The notes beneath the pieces are model-generated. The model ran no database searches. It worked only from the letters and a program-made list of their open reading frames with translations, and had not been told where the DNA came from. Shown here one piece after another: positions 49,999 through 63,391 of a DNA stretch of 64,000 nt. The translations under genes were made by a program, and so were the position numbers. The DNA is from Brugia malayi (taxonomy: Eukaryota; Nematoda; Chromadorea; Rhabditida; Onchocercidae). Each line of letters opens with the position of its first letter. The stretch's first letter is position 1. Location of the stretch: positions 22,130,721 to 22,194,720 of the forward strand of contig NW_025062479.1 of assembly GCF_000002995.4 (NCBI RefSeq). The letters run 5' to 3'.

Positions 49999-52900
49999 TC
50001 AGAGAAATGAAAAACTCTGCAGTGGGTCTTCTATTTTCTTTTGGTATTTCATTTGATGTGGCGTTGGGCGCATTTGCTTTTTGCGCTTTCGTCTTCCTTC
50101 CTTTTTCACTGGTTCACTTCGATAATTTAATCCTCGTAACGACGGTGGAACTATAAAAAAGATATTCTTTAAATATTTTTTAAGCTACGCAAATTTGGTC
50201 GTAAAGTTTGGATATCGAATTAAAGCAAATTAATTTAAAACTTAAACTACGGTTTCACAATTAACAAGAAAATGGTAAAAACCCATATAATCCGGAACAT
50301 CGCCAATAGCAGGACTATGAAGATTCACAGAAAATAATTTCTTATCGTGTTCCAAAGCCGCCCTTTCACGAGGGTTCTTAGCAAAATAAGCTTCCAGTCG
50401 TTTCGAGCGCAATATTTCTGCCCGTATTTCCGCTAATCTAGCTTCTCTGATTGCAGTCTTGGTACAAGCTGCGAGTACTTCCTGTAAGGATTTTTTTTTT
50501 CTTACTCACTACAACAAACATGCTTGAATTTCTAAACTTTAATATATGTAGCGATCTTTTACATTCTATATTTCAGTTGCTACAGAAATATGAATGGTAA
50601 TGTATAAAATTTCTCACTTTTAGAAATCTTCATAAAATAAGCAAACAAAACTTCAGCTTTAGGTAACGTACTCGAGTTCTTAAAACGAATGATTCCAGTT
50701 CTTTAATGCGAACTTCATATGGAGTGATTGCACGATGCCCTAACTGCGCATTAATTTCTTCTTGAACTTCATCCAAAACCGGCTTTTCTTGAGGTGAAGC
50801 AAATGATAAAGCGTTGCCTTTGTTCCATCCTCTAGCAGTTCTCAAATATCACAAATTAACATACTAAACAATGAATAACATCATAATAAGCAAAAGTTCT
50901 TAAAATCAGGACTTCCAGTTGGGAATAGCATTTTTATTTTCTGATTAATACCTGCCAACACGATGTATGTAAGAGTTAAGCGATGTAGGGAAATCGAAAT
51001 TGATGACATTTGCAACGTGATGAAAATCAATGCCTCGAGAAATTCCTGATTCTTTGTCGATATGCTTCCGTTTCTTTTTCTGCATTTTTTTCTTTTTAGA
51101 TATCTGAAAATAAAATTATGACTAAAGTGATCGCATACCAAATAAAATTGTCTATTTTGAATAGTAAAACAGAGAAACCATACATCTTCATCATCTTCAT
51201 CTTTCATCACTGCTTGCGATTCGCCTGATACATCATTTATATCAGAGGCGATGACGTAGGAATACCGTCCTTCATTAAACTGTTCCACTACATGACAACG
51301 ACTATTCATTGGCATTTGGGCATTCAAAATGCATGATCGAATATTGAATGCTTGTAAAAAAAGTCCAAGTCTAAGAAAAACACGGTTAAAACAATATGAA
51401 AGTAAAGACAAATATGAATTCTAATCAAATACAGTGATTGGGCTAATTATCCTTAGCCGGTATCGGCAATAGAGTTCTGTCAGGCTAAGAATTATAATGC
51501 TGTTGTTAAAGAGACTAAACAAGATATTACCTACCACATCTAAATGCATATTTTTTTTGAATCCACTTACTCTTACTAAAACAATTAAAAAAAAAAAGAA
51601 AAAAATTACTCTACCAACATCAACCAAAACAATGAACTCACTGATAACAACGATCCGTATCTCTGACAAAGATGATTGATTTACCAACAATTAATTTCAA
51701 CTTCAACAGTGCCAAAAAGATTGCAAACCGTTCCTCTTCGTTTTGACAAGAAATATGATACTGTGAAAGCTGCTTGCTACTCGGTAGCTGTCCTTCCTAA
51801 ACGTTATGTTGCAGAAAAATTAATTTATAAATATATAAACTCAAGAAGCTTTGAGATTGAGCACAAAGATGACAAATCCAAATTCACCTTCAATTTCATT
51901 AGAACAATTGGACCGGTCACGTAGAGCTCCTTAAGTGCTTCGACGTTTTCAGTCATTGTTGCTGAAGTGAATATTGTCTGGTGGTGTGCTGGGAAAAAAT
52001 TTTTTATCAGCCTGAAAAAAAATACTAATAGTAAGATTCCGCAGAAAAAAAAAAACCTAAAAATTAAGCAAGGTCAGCATTTAACAATAATGGAGGATAC
52101 CTCATTTCCTCAGCATATCCAAACGACAACAGCAAATCAGCTTCGTCTAGTACAACGTGTTTAACTGATTCGCACGGTTTTCCATACTTTTTCAGAGCGT
52201 GCAGTAATCGACCAGGTGTAGAAACAACAAAATCGGGTTTCTTCTGAAAAAATTAGCATAAATAATACCTTCTATGTGATAAGAAAGATTTTCACCGAAC
52301 ATCATCGAAAAAATTAACTAACCAAAAGCCAGCCATCATCAGTATTTACATTCAATTCCGCGAAATTCAACGACATTAAGAACGGGAATTTCTCTGTTAA
52401 TTTGCATAGCAATGAATAAGTCTGAAATAATCATAATTAAATAGCAATTAAAACTATTTTCTTGAACGAAAATAAAATTAAACTAAAACGGAATTGAAAC
52501 TAGTATCTAAAGCTGAACATATAATATTTACCTGTTTTGCCAGCTCTTTAGAAGGGACAATGAAAACCGCAAATGGACCAGCATCTCCGTTACTTGAAGA
52601 ATTCTGGAACGAAAACTGTTTGAAAATACTGCAGTTAAGCTCAGTTGAATCTTATTTTGTGCCGTAAACAATAAGCATTAAACTAAGAACAAAAAAACTG
52701 GTAAATAGCGCTGTTTCGACTTGAAGAAATCCTATATCATAATTTTAAGGACGTTTTAAGACATTCATTGAATATTATATCAGTGAAAAAGACGAAAAAC
52801 TAACACATTTCAGTTGCAAAACTTTTTGTACAAGAGGAAGCATAAATGCGGCTGTTTTGCCACTACCCGTTCGTGCTCGTGCAAGAATATTCTTATTTTC

Positions 52901-53910
52901 AAAAGCAGTTGGAATCATTCGGCTCTGAATCAATGTCGGACGCTCCCATCCAAACTCACCAATAACCTGAATGAATTTAGTAATTACAATAATAAGAAAC
53001 CGAGAAATACCGTTATTAACGAAAATATAAAAAGTAACTGAATTAATCACTTGTCCTGTAATTCTAATGAAAATTCTTTTCATTCCCTTCTTCTCTCATT
53101 CAATTTATCTATTTCAACTGAATCACTTGTCCAGTAATTCTAATGAAAATTCTTTTCATTCCCTTCTTCTCTCATTCAATTTATCTATTTCAACTGAATT
53201 AATCACTTGTCCTGTAATTCTAATGAAAATTCTTTTCATTCCCTTCTTCTCTCATTCAATTTATCTATTTCTATTCAATTTCCACTATCTAAAAAACTTT
53301 TTAAAGAGTATAATTTTGAAACTTGAACGAAACTTACTTTTAACAATTGTTCATCCAGACCAAAATCTTTGAAAGTCATTACTGATTCTACATCTGTTGC
53401 CAACTCTACATTTTCAAAACATGCTGATGGCTGAGCAACGTATTGTCTGAAATATATCGAAAGGATGTTAACAGAATAATAATAACTGAGATACTGATGA
53501 ATTACACCACCCACTACGATTACCTTATTAAACCTAGTCAACCAATATGAATATGATCTCTAGGCAAAACCATAAGAATGAAGAAATCAACGCAACAATC
53601 TACTTAGATTTTTTCCGTTTATGTTTTTGCAAAGAAGATTTGGTCACTTCTTCGCACTTATCCGAAGCAGCTTTCTCTATTGAACCACGTTCATCCTGAA
53701 AATAATAGTAACCATTTTCTGGATTTTAAATTAAGTCCAAGAATACAAGCCGGAATAAGAAAACTGTAAGTTCTTTTGAGAGAATCACAGCAAAACTAGT
53801 TTTTATAATATCATAATTACATATGAACTTACACTTTCATCTTCACGTCCCAAATTTGTCGTTTCATCCAATTTATTTCGTTTTATCATTTCTTTTTTCT
53901 TTGTTACCAT
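49999..53910 (-). CDS. DDX56: DEAD-box RNA helicase, DDX56/Dbp9 type
   Basis: Nucleolar ATP-dependent RNA helicase family needed for large ribosomal subunit assembly. The first exon (53829-53910) gives [19 protein letters not shown]. The core follows: Q-motif region [18 protein letters not shown], Walker [12 protein letters not shown] (about 52870), [23 protein letters not shown] (DEAD box, about 52160), [15 protein letters not shown], the helicase C domain with [20 protein letters not shown], a lysine-rich insert before GIDFHHV, and [18 protein letters not shown]. The C-terminus [13 protein letters not shown] followed by lysine/arginine clusters is characteristic of DDX56. The insert before GIDF is also present in vertebrate DDX56. 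The intron at about 52967-53336 carries a 76/80-bp tandem repeat. It is divergent from pbs-6. Confidence 0.93.
53041..53280. repeat. Minisatellite, three copies of 76-80 bp, in a DDX56 intron
   Basis: The unit CACTTGTCC(T/A)GTAATTCTAA... is repeated with its TTGTCC core at 53051, 53127 and 53207. The middle copy lacks a 4-base TTAA insert present in the first and third, which explains the periods of 76 and 80. The copies are otherwise almost identical. Confidence 0.9.
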
Positions 53911-54573
53911 GATGGAATCACACCGAAATTGATAAAAAAGACAAAACATACATCAACGGAATTTCCTTTTTTTTTTTCAACTTTTTAAAAACATATAATA
54001 TTGAAATATGTGTCACATTAACCATACACAGTGTATAAACAATGTACTGCTCTATACACTGTTCATATAACTTTTTGCAAAACAAAATTAATTTAAATCT
54101 TCTTCAAAGTTGAGAAGGAATTCCTCCTCCAGGAATATGTTAATCATAAGAGAGAAGGAAGGAGAGAAAGGGAGGGAAGGAGAGAGAGAGGGAGAGACAG
54201 GAGACAAAACTCTCCTCGAGAAACTAACCATAATCCTGTAGCAACCACTACATGACCACCTGTTCCATCCAACCCTACAACCATTACTCTACTGTGATTT
54301 ACCGCTCTCGATGGTTCGGCCATTCCATAAGGCGGGTTAAGCTTGTTTAGGCGTATGCGCGTTGGCTTTCGGCGCAATAAAACAGTTTTTTTGGGCGGTT
54401 TTATCGATTATTTGGTTAATTGAAAGTGGTTGAGATATCAGTTTGATTGTGTGGGCTAAAATGATTGGAATGGGTTTGCAGATAGGGTATCATCGATTTA
54501 TCATATCATTTATTAGTCTCTGTACTTGTGGAATAATTTTCATGTTCATTTTGTATTGTTTTCGTGCCAAAGA
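53911..54573. other. Divergent promoter region between the DDX56-like gene and pbs-6
   Basis: 663 bp between divergent start codons, probably a shared promoter. It includes a purine-rich (GA)n/(GGA)n tract at about 54151-54205. A locally GC-rich block (about 54300-54420), unlike the surrounding sequence, is the best candidate for core promoter elements. Confidence 0.5.
54148..54206. repeat. Purine-rich GA/GGA microsatellite
   Basis: Imperfect GAGAGAAGGAAGGAGAGAAAGGGAGGG-type tract on the plus strand in the divergent promoter region. Such tracts are common near nematode promoters; function here is not shown. Confidence 0.8.
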
Positions 54574-56548
54574 ATGGGTCTTATGGATGAATTAGATATG
54601 GGCTCCTATCCTGGTGGAAACATGAAAGCTTTTAAAAAGAAGCTAGCCGAAGTCCATGCATCACCACCTTGGATGACCCCAGTATTGAAGGAAGCATCGG
54701 AATGGAATCCTTACTCTTTCGAAGGAGGGTAAGTTAAAAATGTAGTTTCAGTAATAATGAAATAAGCTATTTGATTAAAAGCATACATTAGTCAAGAAAA
54801 TGTCACGTTGTGATTAGTTTCATTTTAATCCCACGCTTGTTAAGTAATGATTAGATGGTTTAACTTTTCTAAATCATTTAGTGGTTTCGCTGGGATTTTC
54901 TTATTCGGCCGAAGGACAGCTTAGCGGTTGTTTTTTCTATTTTACTTTCCTTCCCCACAAGTTGGGAGTTCAAGCTTAAATTTAAATTTAATTTAGTGGA
55001 ATTAACACTGTTATTAGCATTGCAAATCCTTTTGACAAAACAAGTGAAAACGTTACTAACCAGTAGTAACCTAGAGAATTTGTTGCATGAAGTAATTATT
55101 TTCTGAAAAAACTTCTTTTACTTGTGATTTTCTGTGCATCTTTTAGCAAAAAGAAGTTAGTATTAATTTTAGAACTACAGCAGCAATTGCTGGTGATAAC
55201 TTTGCGATTATGGCGAGTGATACACGCATGTCACAATTTGAAATCAATGTTTTGACTCGTGATGCAGAGAAGATCCATGTCTTGTAAGGTTTCATTTAAT
55301 CATAATGCAGGATGGTTTTTTTAGAATGGTGTATTTATTTTATGTGAACGAATGCAACTGTTTCAGAAATGATTCAATTGTACTTTCGTGTGCTGGATTT
55401 TACGGCGATATTCTGCAGCTGAAGCGATTGTTGGAGGTTTGTTCTGAATAGTGATTAAATTCTTCATTTGTTTGTTTATACATTTGTAGGTCTATCTGAG
55501 TATCAAATGAACCTTTAAAAATTCTGTTGTCACTTCTGAAGGTGTAATTTAGATTTTTTCGACTAGTAATGTTGGAGTAGTAATGGTACAATTATTTCGG
55601 ATATTAATATTATCTTACTGCGGAGCTATGTAATTTAAAATATCAGTAGTTTTCATTATTTCACAGGCTCGTTTACATAAGTATCGGTTTGATTATCGTG
55701 GGGATATGACCGTAGATTTATGCGCCGAGTTATTATCACGAAATTTATATTATCGACGTTTTTTTCCGTATTACACCGGTGCAATATTAGCCGGCATTGA
55801 TGAGAATGGTATGAATTTTTATTATTTTCGAGCGTCTAAAAATTCTGAAGTCTTGTAATTGCATATAGCTTTTAAAATTTTTTTCCAGGTAAAGGAGCTG
55901 TGTTTAGCTATGATCCCATTGGGTGCATTGAACATATCGCGTACACTGCTTCCGGTAGCGCTGAACCAATGATTATGCCGTTTTTCGATTGCCAGGTTGA
56001 TTGCATCTTACATCGTCTTTGTTTATTTCCATGTTTTCTGTCTTCTCATCATACGACTTATGTAGTTGTCTGTGTAGTTTACTACTATGGTCGTTCATTA
56101 TTCTTTCTTAACTGTTTGATTAGTAACACTCGTGATTGTCAGCAGAATAATGCTGATGCTGTCAGAATCCTTTGCATCAGACGAAACCATCCTGCGGTGA
56201 AATAAACTGTACTTCACATCTTCAATGATTTTTTCAAAATTACTTGGTTTAATTTGACTGACACGAGTTCAGTTTCTTGTAGTTGTTGCTAACTGGATGG
56301 TCCCATCCATCATTTTCTGCTACTGGCCCGAATTCATAAATATTCTTTCATTGTAGATTGGTTTGGTAACAATGTCTGGTGATGTGGAGAAGCCGCTTTT
56401 GACAATTGAACGAGCTACATCACTTATAAAAGATGCTTTTCGTGTAGCAGCAGAACGTGAAATAAGCACAGGAGATAAGATACATTTGGTGATTGCTGAA
56501 GCAGGCAAACCAATTCGCAAGATGCATTTGCCTCTTCGTGAAGATTAA
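54574..56548 (+). CDS. pbs-6: 20S proteasome subunit beta-6 (PSMB1 type)
   Basis: Non-catalytic beta-ring subunit of the 20S proteasome. Exons from ATG 54574 (MGLMDELDMGSYPGGNMKAF) join in phase through WNPYSFEGGTTAAIAGDNFA, ASDTRMSQFEINVLTRDAEK, CAGFYGDILQLKRLLEARL, RRFFPYYTGAILAGIDENG and GSAEPMIMPFFDCQ. The last exon (56357-56548) ends with GKPIRKMHLPLRED and TAA. This is the order and length (about 255 aa) of PSMB1. The fifth exon can be read through its donor (about 55995) to a stop at 56205, so intron retention would give a different C-terminus. The core gene is certain. Confidence 0.96.
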
Positions 56549-57760
56549 ATTTGCTCTCGTCAAGTAACTGCGTCAGTGCATTGTTATTAAATTTTTGTGG
56601 TCATAACAGAAGTTGTATTCTTCCATATTATTTTAGTTTGATAGATTGGTTTCAATTACTCTGACAAAGCATCTTCTGAATTGAATTGAAAGTCTTACAA
56701 ATTTCGAGTTATATTTTGTGTGATTACCGAAAAACACGAATTCTGTCTCAGGTAATCTCCATGCGGAAGCAAATTTCTCTATGTGATGTTTGCTATCAGT
56801 AATTCAGTTTTTAGTTCTTTAAAAATTAGGAAGATTTATTCTTCCAAATGTGATACTTATTTCTTCTCTTTCAGCTACTTTGACACGGATGTGGGACAGA
56901 TGTTTCACTTTTTATTAATATTAAACTTATGTTATACAAAATTTTCAACGATTTAAGTGTGCTGAGCAGATTTTATTAGGAGAATAAATAAGTTATACAT
57001 TGTGGTACTACAGAACTTGTATTGGTGGTGTATTGGTTGGTTAATTATATGTTTATTAATTGCAAATATGAAATAAACGACTTCCATTAATGAGGTTGTG
57101 CTATTTTATTGTAATGGTTTCATGGCTCATTTAATGCGTTTCAAATATCAGTTGTAGATCTGGAATAAGGTTTACACTACCATAATTTATCTTTTCATGT
57201 TTTGTCTAACTGGAAACATAACATTCTGTACGTGACTATTAATACGGTGTAGTTAGTAATTTGTGAAGGGATGTTATGATTGACTGTAGAAAGATGTTTT
57301 GCGCTATGGATAAGAAATATGTAATCATAGCAAAGATCGATAGATACTATACGTATGGAAATATTGTTTCGAAGAAAAGTTAAATTTATAGGGAAATATG
57401 GAAGTGTTTTTTTTGCTGGAGAATTTAAGTTAGAAAGAGATCATTCGATTCACCTTTTCTGAACAGTTAATATTGAGCTTCAGGAAACTGACGCAGCGCT
57501 CTGATGTGTTTCAGTTGGAGGCTGGAAGATATGTTTGGGAATAATCTCTATGACTTTTTCTCTTTATATTTAAAGTAAGTTTTATTCAGGTCACATAAAG
57601 TTAATACTTCTCTGTCATTTGTTGACGAGTACTAAGTTTTATAGCAACCGGTTTTACTTTATATTTCATTATGCAGTAGTATATGAATTCAGTGCGCTAT
57701 CACTTTTGTGTTTCTTATTATTGTAAAAACAATTTCAAATAATTGCACTGAGTGCGGAAA
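56549..57760. other. Intergenic region between pbs-6 and the SUCO-like gene
   Basis: 1.2 kb non-coding, with AATAAA-type strings after pbs-6 (about 56990, 57071) that could be polyadenylation signals. No gene is seen. Confidence 0.5.
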
Positions 57761-60700
57761 ATGCTAGTATTTTTTTATTTTTTTGGGTTTTTTTTTTTTG
57801 TGTGTTTCTCTTTGAAAGTTTTTTTTTTTAGATTTATATGTATAGCATACTTCATACAGTTTCTAACGTTAGTACCGATTGTTGATGCGGAATGGGTATC
57901 AACTTATGATGTCTCGCCTTTTAAAAGGTATATTTTTAATTAGTTCGTTCTTTATTTGTTGATTTCTGTTTCAAACATTAAGCAGAAGTTTCTTTTTTGT
58001 CTAGGTATATGAAGCACACTATTAAAAATTTTTTGAACTCCTAATAACCACATAGGGTGCTTAGTCTTTTCTTAAAAATAATGAAAGTGCAATTCTTCTT
58101 AGCATATTTTTCCGTACCTTGTTAATACTGTACCACATTGTTGTTCTTTTATCTATCGCAGGATCTTACCAGATATATTGGTTACTGTGGATTTAAAGAA
58201 ACGTTGAATTATATTCCAAATTTCAATACGTGATAATACTTCGACTAGCCTTGTTTTTTTTTTTTTAAGAAAGAGAATTTGAAGCAGGAAATAAGAAAAT
58301 TGTTTTAAGTCGATTTTGTAAAATATTGACTTCGTACTTTATACAAATCACCGTCTACTTCTAAGAATCTCTTTCTTGTTTCGCTCCTATTTATTTGCTT
58401 TAATTTATAAATTCTAATTTTTTAATGGCTACTGAAATGAATTTCTTTTAAGTGCGATAGAAGAATTGACTGATTAGTTCTTCGTCTTCCTTAGTTTTAA
58501 TTTTCCGTCTCTTCCTTGGTCTTCCATCTTTCTATTAGATGGTCTATTTATTATTATTATTGTAATGGTTTATTTATGATTATTATGCATCAAATTAATA
58601 AGTTTTTAACAGAATTAAACTTAATTTTCAGCCCTAAATCATCTTAATAACTCACACAGCTGTTAAGTTACGCAGATTTTTGTTTAAGATCTATATTGTT
58701 CCAATTCCAAAATTGTCTTTTGGGACTCAACAGCCTTTGGAAGCTATGAATTTCAGGTTTCTTCCTGATTACCGCTTCCCAGTTTGCTCTATTTATGAAG
58801 ATAATAAATGTGATGCAACAAATAATGATACGAGATCTAGAGTGAGAAGTCCTAAATTGAACGGTGAAACAGGACAATCAATAGAAAATGCGGCGAAGAA
58901 TATTGTAAAATACGAATCTACATTCTTTTTGGAGTAAATTTCCTTTTTTTTTTTTTTTTTAATTTCTGTAGAGCAACAATTAAATTGGTTGGACGATCAT
59001 CAATAGTTGAACTGACTAACTTGAAAAAAATAAAAAGAGCTCAACCTCATTAAAAAACGGAATGGTTTAATACAATCATTAATGGCTCTAAGTTTCCAGT
59101 CTTCTCAATTCTTTTATAAAATTGAATGGTTTGAACTTTTCAAGCAAGAATAGGAATAAAAAGAAGGAACCAATATGTCAGTCACCGAATAACAGTCTTA
59201 ATGTATATCTATCAGTTATTTTGCATACTACATGCTTAGTGAAATTTTAGGAATACAGAAGCAGGAATTGATGCGATTCCATCTGCACAAGAAGCTGATT
59301 TAACCATTCCTTTTTCTAGTGAGCAACCTCCAATCGTTACATTTGATGAATGGACTAAAGAAAAGTTAAAAAAAGAAGAGATTAGGAAAGCTGAACAACA
59401 GCAGGTTCAGTTTAAAATGCCAATATTTAAGATGTGAAAATGAAGTTTTAAAATTCCTTCAGTTTTCTTCCAGAACAAATGAGTATTTATTTGATGCATA
59501 GAAACTTTTCAGAATAACCAGCATAAAGCGGCTGTACACTCGGATATTGGTGAGACTTTGAACATGGATTCCAGTTCAATTTCTACATCAAAAACTGAAG
59601 GTACAGCAGGACTTACGCCGCCAAATATGATTTCTCAGGAGGCTACAGCAAGGAACTATGCTTCGAAAGAATGTGGTGCTAAAGTTTTGTTCAGCAATGA
59701 TGAGGCTGAAAATAAGGTAATCATATTATAACCAATGCATGTTTTCGTAGATATAATTGGAGCTTTATTTCAAGGTAAACTTGCTAGCCACTATACGTAA
59801 CCAGTGAAGGCAACGTTAGCTGCTTAGGAGTCCAGCTCTGATCCAAGGAATGGATCGGGTCCTGAGACGCAGATCCAAGTACAAGCTGTCAAATAATATA
59901 ATTTTTGATGCATTGCAGAATGCCATATTGAATGAGAAAGAAGCGGATGATTATATGCGTAATCCTTGTGAACGTGCAGAGCATAAATGGCTTATTATTG
60001 AACTTTGTGAAACTATACAGGTGTGAATTCCAATTAAATGGTTTAAATTTACTGATATATGTTAGATTCAACGAAATTTCCCATCCATCGTTTTTTGAAA
60101 TTTATATGTGTTTTGTTTGCTCCTGATTGTTTGTTTCTTAGTATTTAGAGACTAATTTTCAGCCAACTGTTTTGGAAATAGCAAATTTCGAATTATTCTC
60201 ATCAGGGCCGCAAAATATAAGAATTTTGGGCAGTGAACGTTATCCTTCAAATGAATGGATGGCTTTAGGTGATTTTGTTGTTGAAAACAATCGTGAAATA
60301 CAACGGTTTTCAATCACTGCGCGTTCGTATGTCAAATTTTTGCGGGTTAATTTTTTTCAAACGTATGATGCAATCCAATTTTGAATTATAAATTATACTC
60401 TTAGTGCTTTTCTATGTATCCCCATGTTGCATCAAATTTTTCATGCAAGAAATTTGCAATTTTAAAATATTTCATCTCGTATCGGTATCTTAAATGAAAT
60501 TCATAGCAGTTGAATGAAAGAAAAAAAACTTTATTGTAAAGAGGAATATTTCAGTTGGAATTATTGTCACACTATGGTCGCGAACATTACTGTACGCTTA
60601 GTTTAGTGCGACTTCTTGGGATTTCAATGGTTGATGAATATGAAGCAGAGGCTGAAGCTGCCGCAATTTCAGACACATCGTTTTCTGTTCCCTTTGTAGG

Positions 60701-63391
60701 CGTTTGATCTACAAGTTCAAAGCATCAAATAATTTTTGTGTTTTTGAAGGACAGTTGTGACCTGGTTTTCGTTTCGGTTGAAAAAAAGAATGAGGATCTC
60801 TTTAAAAAATTTCCTGGACATGGTATCTAATTAATATCTTCTGTAAAAATATGTTTCCAGGAAGTATTAGCAGAAAACAATGTAACAGCGGGGAAGACGG
60901 ATATTGGTATCCCAACTAATACCGCAAAAGAGGATGTTCCATTAGCGGCTGAAACAGTCGAGGTTTTTTGATTCTTTCATGATTTACTTGACATATGCCA
61001 TTTAACATTTGTCCTACTCATATTGCAGCTCAATACTAGAGTAAATAAAATTTTATTAAAGAAGAATGAAAGTGTTAACGATTTGCCGCTTGTTAATGCT
61101 GTGGTGAATGCAGTTGGCAGTATAGGAATTGGTAATATCAAAGGTGTTCTCGAATCGACTTTTCTATCGAAACGTACTGGAGTTTCTTCACATAATATTA
61201 CCAGGTCTTGTTATTTCCACTCATATTACAAAAGTTATTCGTCATTATTTGTGCAATCTTGGTATATCTCACCTATCAAATATAAGGCAATATAATTTGC
61301 TAAAATATGAAATTCTGTTAAGGCACTGATGAATTTCAGTATCTTGTGTACTATCAGATTGAGTTTTTGTGTTATTGCTCTTGTATTTTGTAGAATCAAT
61401 ATAACCATGGTAGAATTATGCACGAAATGTTCTCCCGACACAATCAGTAATTACGTTTTGTTTTGTCGAGCATTCTTTGGACTTCAATATAGTTTTATTG
61501 GCACTGGCAATATTAATGAAGCAAAAAATAAGCAGGTTATTAGAAGGATGTTTTATCATTCATAATATGTATTCTGGCTCTTAGTCTGACCATTTATTGC
61601 ATCTTTTGAATATCGAACGTAAATTATATTGGGTACTTTTTATATTTTCTTTATTAATCCTTTTTACAGGTTCGTATTCCATCTTTAAAAAATCAGAAGA
61701 AAGAAAATCGAACGCGAGTTCTAGAATTTTTCCTTTCTTCCGTTTTGCCAACCGATATTTGTGAGCTGGAATCAGAAAATTTTAAAAATGTCACTTCATA
61801 TAATGTAACAGAATCGGATAGTATCTCAACAATATCACCTACCATAAATTCACCGATGACTTCAAATTCGTTGAATGGAAAGTTGGGCAGAGGTGAGAAA
61901 AAATTTGAACACTCTCTAGATTGATCAACTATTTTATTAGTCTGTGCTTTACACAGCTTAGCTTATTCTGACTTATGGTATACTACTCTTTTTATAATTA
62001 TGCATGTGTTGTTTTACAGGATTTATGATTCCTGGAGGAGTTATGAGTCATAAAGAGTCGATATTTCTGAAACTGAATAAACGAATCAGTAGTTTGGAAT
62101 TGAATATGTCTCTCAGCAGTGAATATCTGTCGGAACTGAGTCGACGTTATGTTTTACAAACTAATGAAAGTCGGCGACAGGCTGAATTAATTATTAAACA
62201 AGCGGAAGAAGCAGCTATTAATGCCATCAGACCTTCCATTAATGCTCTAAAAATTCAGGTTCTTAATTTCGAAAAGTTCCAAAACAAATAAACTTGATAT
62301 GTGAAAAAAGCGTAATGATAAGGAAGGAACATTCTTTGCAGATGGATGCTCTTGCAGCCAGCTTGAGAGAACTCAGTGAAACAGTCAGAGCTTTACCACA
62401 GGAAATTACTCCAGCACATCATACTATGATAATGAAGCATGTCGCAGGTAGAACTAATGATGCGGATGTATCATTAGCACCTTCTCAAGCACATTTCTAT
62501 GGTTATCTTGGCGTATGGACGGTATGTTTTGTTTGATTTTTTAAATTCATCTAATTTTATTGCGTGTTATGATATTTTAAAATATTGAAGTAACTTTACT
62601 GATCGACTTCCATTATCAGTAGTTGCTGAATATTGTAAATTCAAATATTAACATAGTTTCTGTAAGCAGTTTGCACAAAAGGTCAAATTTACTCCTTGCA
62701 TATATTCTTGCTATGATTTATTGTATGATTGATTTTACAATTAATACTGAGAAGCTAATTATATTTCAGAGTGGTGAGCTGGTTTGTATCATTGTTTTTA
62801 TAAACATCTTAACCTTACTCATCCTATTGTTATTACACTATGCTTTTACCATTATTAATCGCAGTGCTGCTGGACAGATAATGGATGAGCAGCTTCAGAA
62901 ATTTATTCAAGATAATTCCGATGTTCGATCAACCGGTACGTCCAGTTTGGATAGCGAATAACTTGCATTTTCCAATGGATTTTTCATAAGTTATTGATCA
63001 TGGAAGGATTAATTAATGAAATGAGAGAAAGAATAAATCTATTTCAGTGAATGCATTTCCTGAGCAACAGCTGGTAGAGGAAGTCACATCTTTAACTTGT
63101 GACGTGGATAACGTTGTTCAGGTTGAAGTTTTGCGCGACTCTTCGTTGCCACCGCCTAATAAGGCGTGTTTGCTAACGGAAAACGAAACAAAAGAAGAGA
63201 ATCTTCCTAATATGCCAGGGTTAATGGAATTGATTGATCGACCACCGTCTCAACTTTCAACACGTAGTGAACAGAATCCGTGGCAAACAAGGAAGCGGAA
63301 AAATAAAAAACGCAAGAGAAATCGCAAAAGTGAAAATTTAGATGAACCATTGTATGGTTTCAGAGTTCTAGCAAATTTAAGGGTTGAGTAG
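57761..63391 (+). CDS. SUCO: SUCO/Slp1-type SUN-domain membrane protein
   Basis: About 15 exons join in phase to roughly 900 aa with the family layout. The N-terminus is very hydrophobic and ends VPIVDAEW, as a signal sequence would. A variable region follows, with VTFDEWTKEKLKKEE just before the Slp1-type SUN domain. The domain runs NYASKECGAKVLFSNDEA, ADDYMRNPCERAEHKW, ELCETIQ, IANFELFSSGPQNIR, LGSERYPSNEWMALGDF, ELLSHYGREHYCTLSLVRLLGISMVDEYE. After another variable region come a coiled coil (ESIFLKLNKRISSLELNMSL), a transmembrane helix (ELVCIIVFINILTLLILLLL), and a basic tail (RKRKNKKRKRNRK) ending at TAG. Family members act in the ER and nuclear envelope and are linked to membrane-protein folding and secretion. 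The start is uncertain, since 57761 lies in T-rich sequence and an earlier exon is possible. Confidence 0.85.
59772..59890. other. GC-richer block inside a SUCO-like intron
   Basis: The intron between the exons ending at about 59716 and starting at 59919 contains a segment of clearly higher GC content. It has small inverted repeats such as GATCC...GGATC around 59840. It has no open frame joining the neighbouring exons. It could be an old insertion or a structured RNA; no tRNA fold is recognised. Confidence 0.35.

Noticed and set aside
53067..53372. Plus-strand open frame with repeated protein segments
   Set aside because: It is a translation of the intronic minisatellite, antisense to the DDX56-like gene.
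54144..54377. Minus-strand open frame (MRRKPTRIRLNKLNPPYGM...) in the divergent promoter
   Set aside because: It ends in the GA microsatellite, shows no family resemblance, and does not splice into the neighbouring gene.
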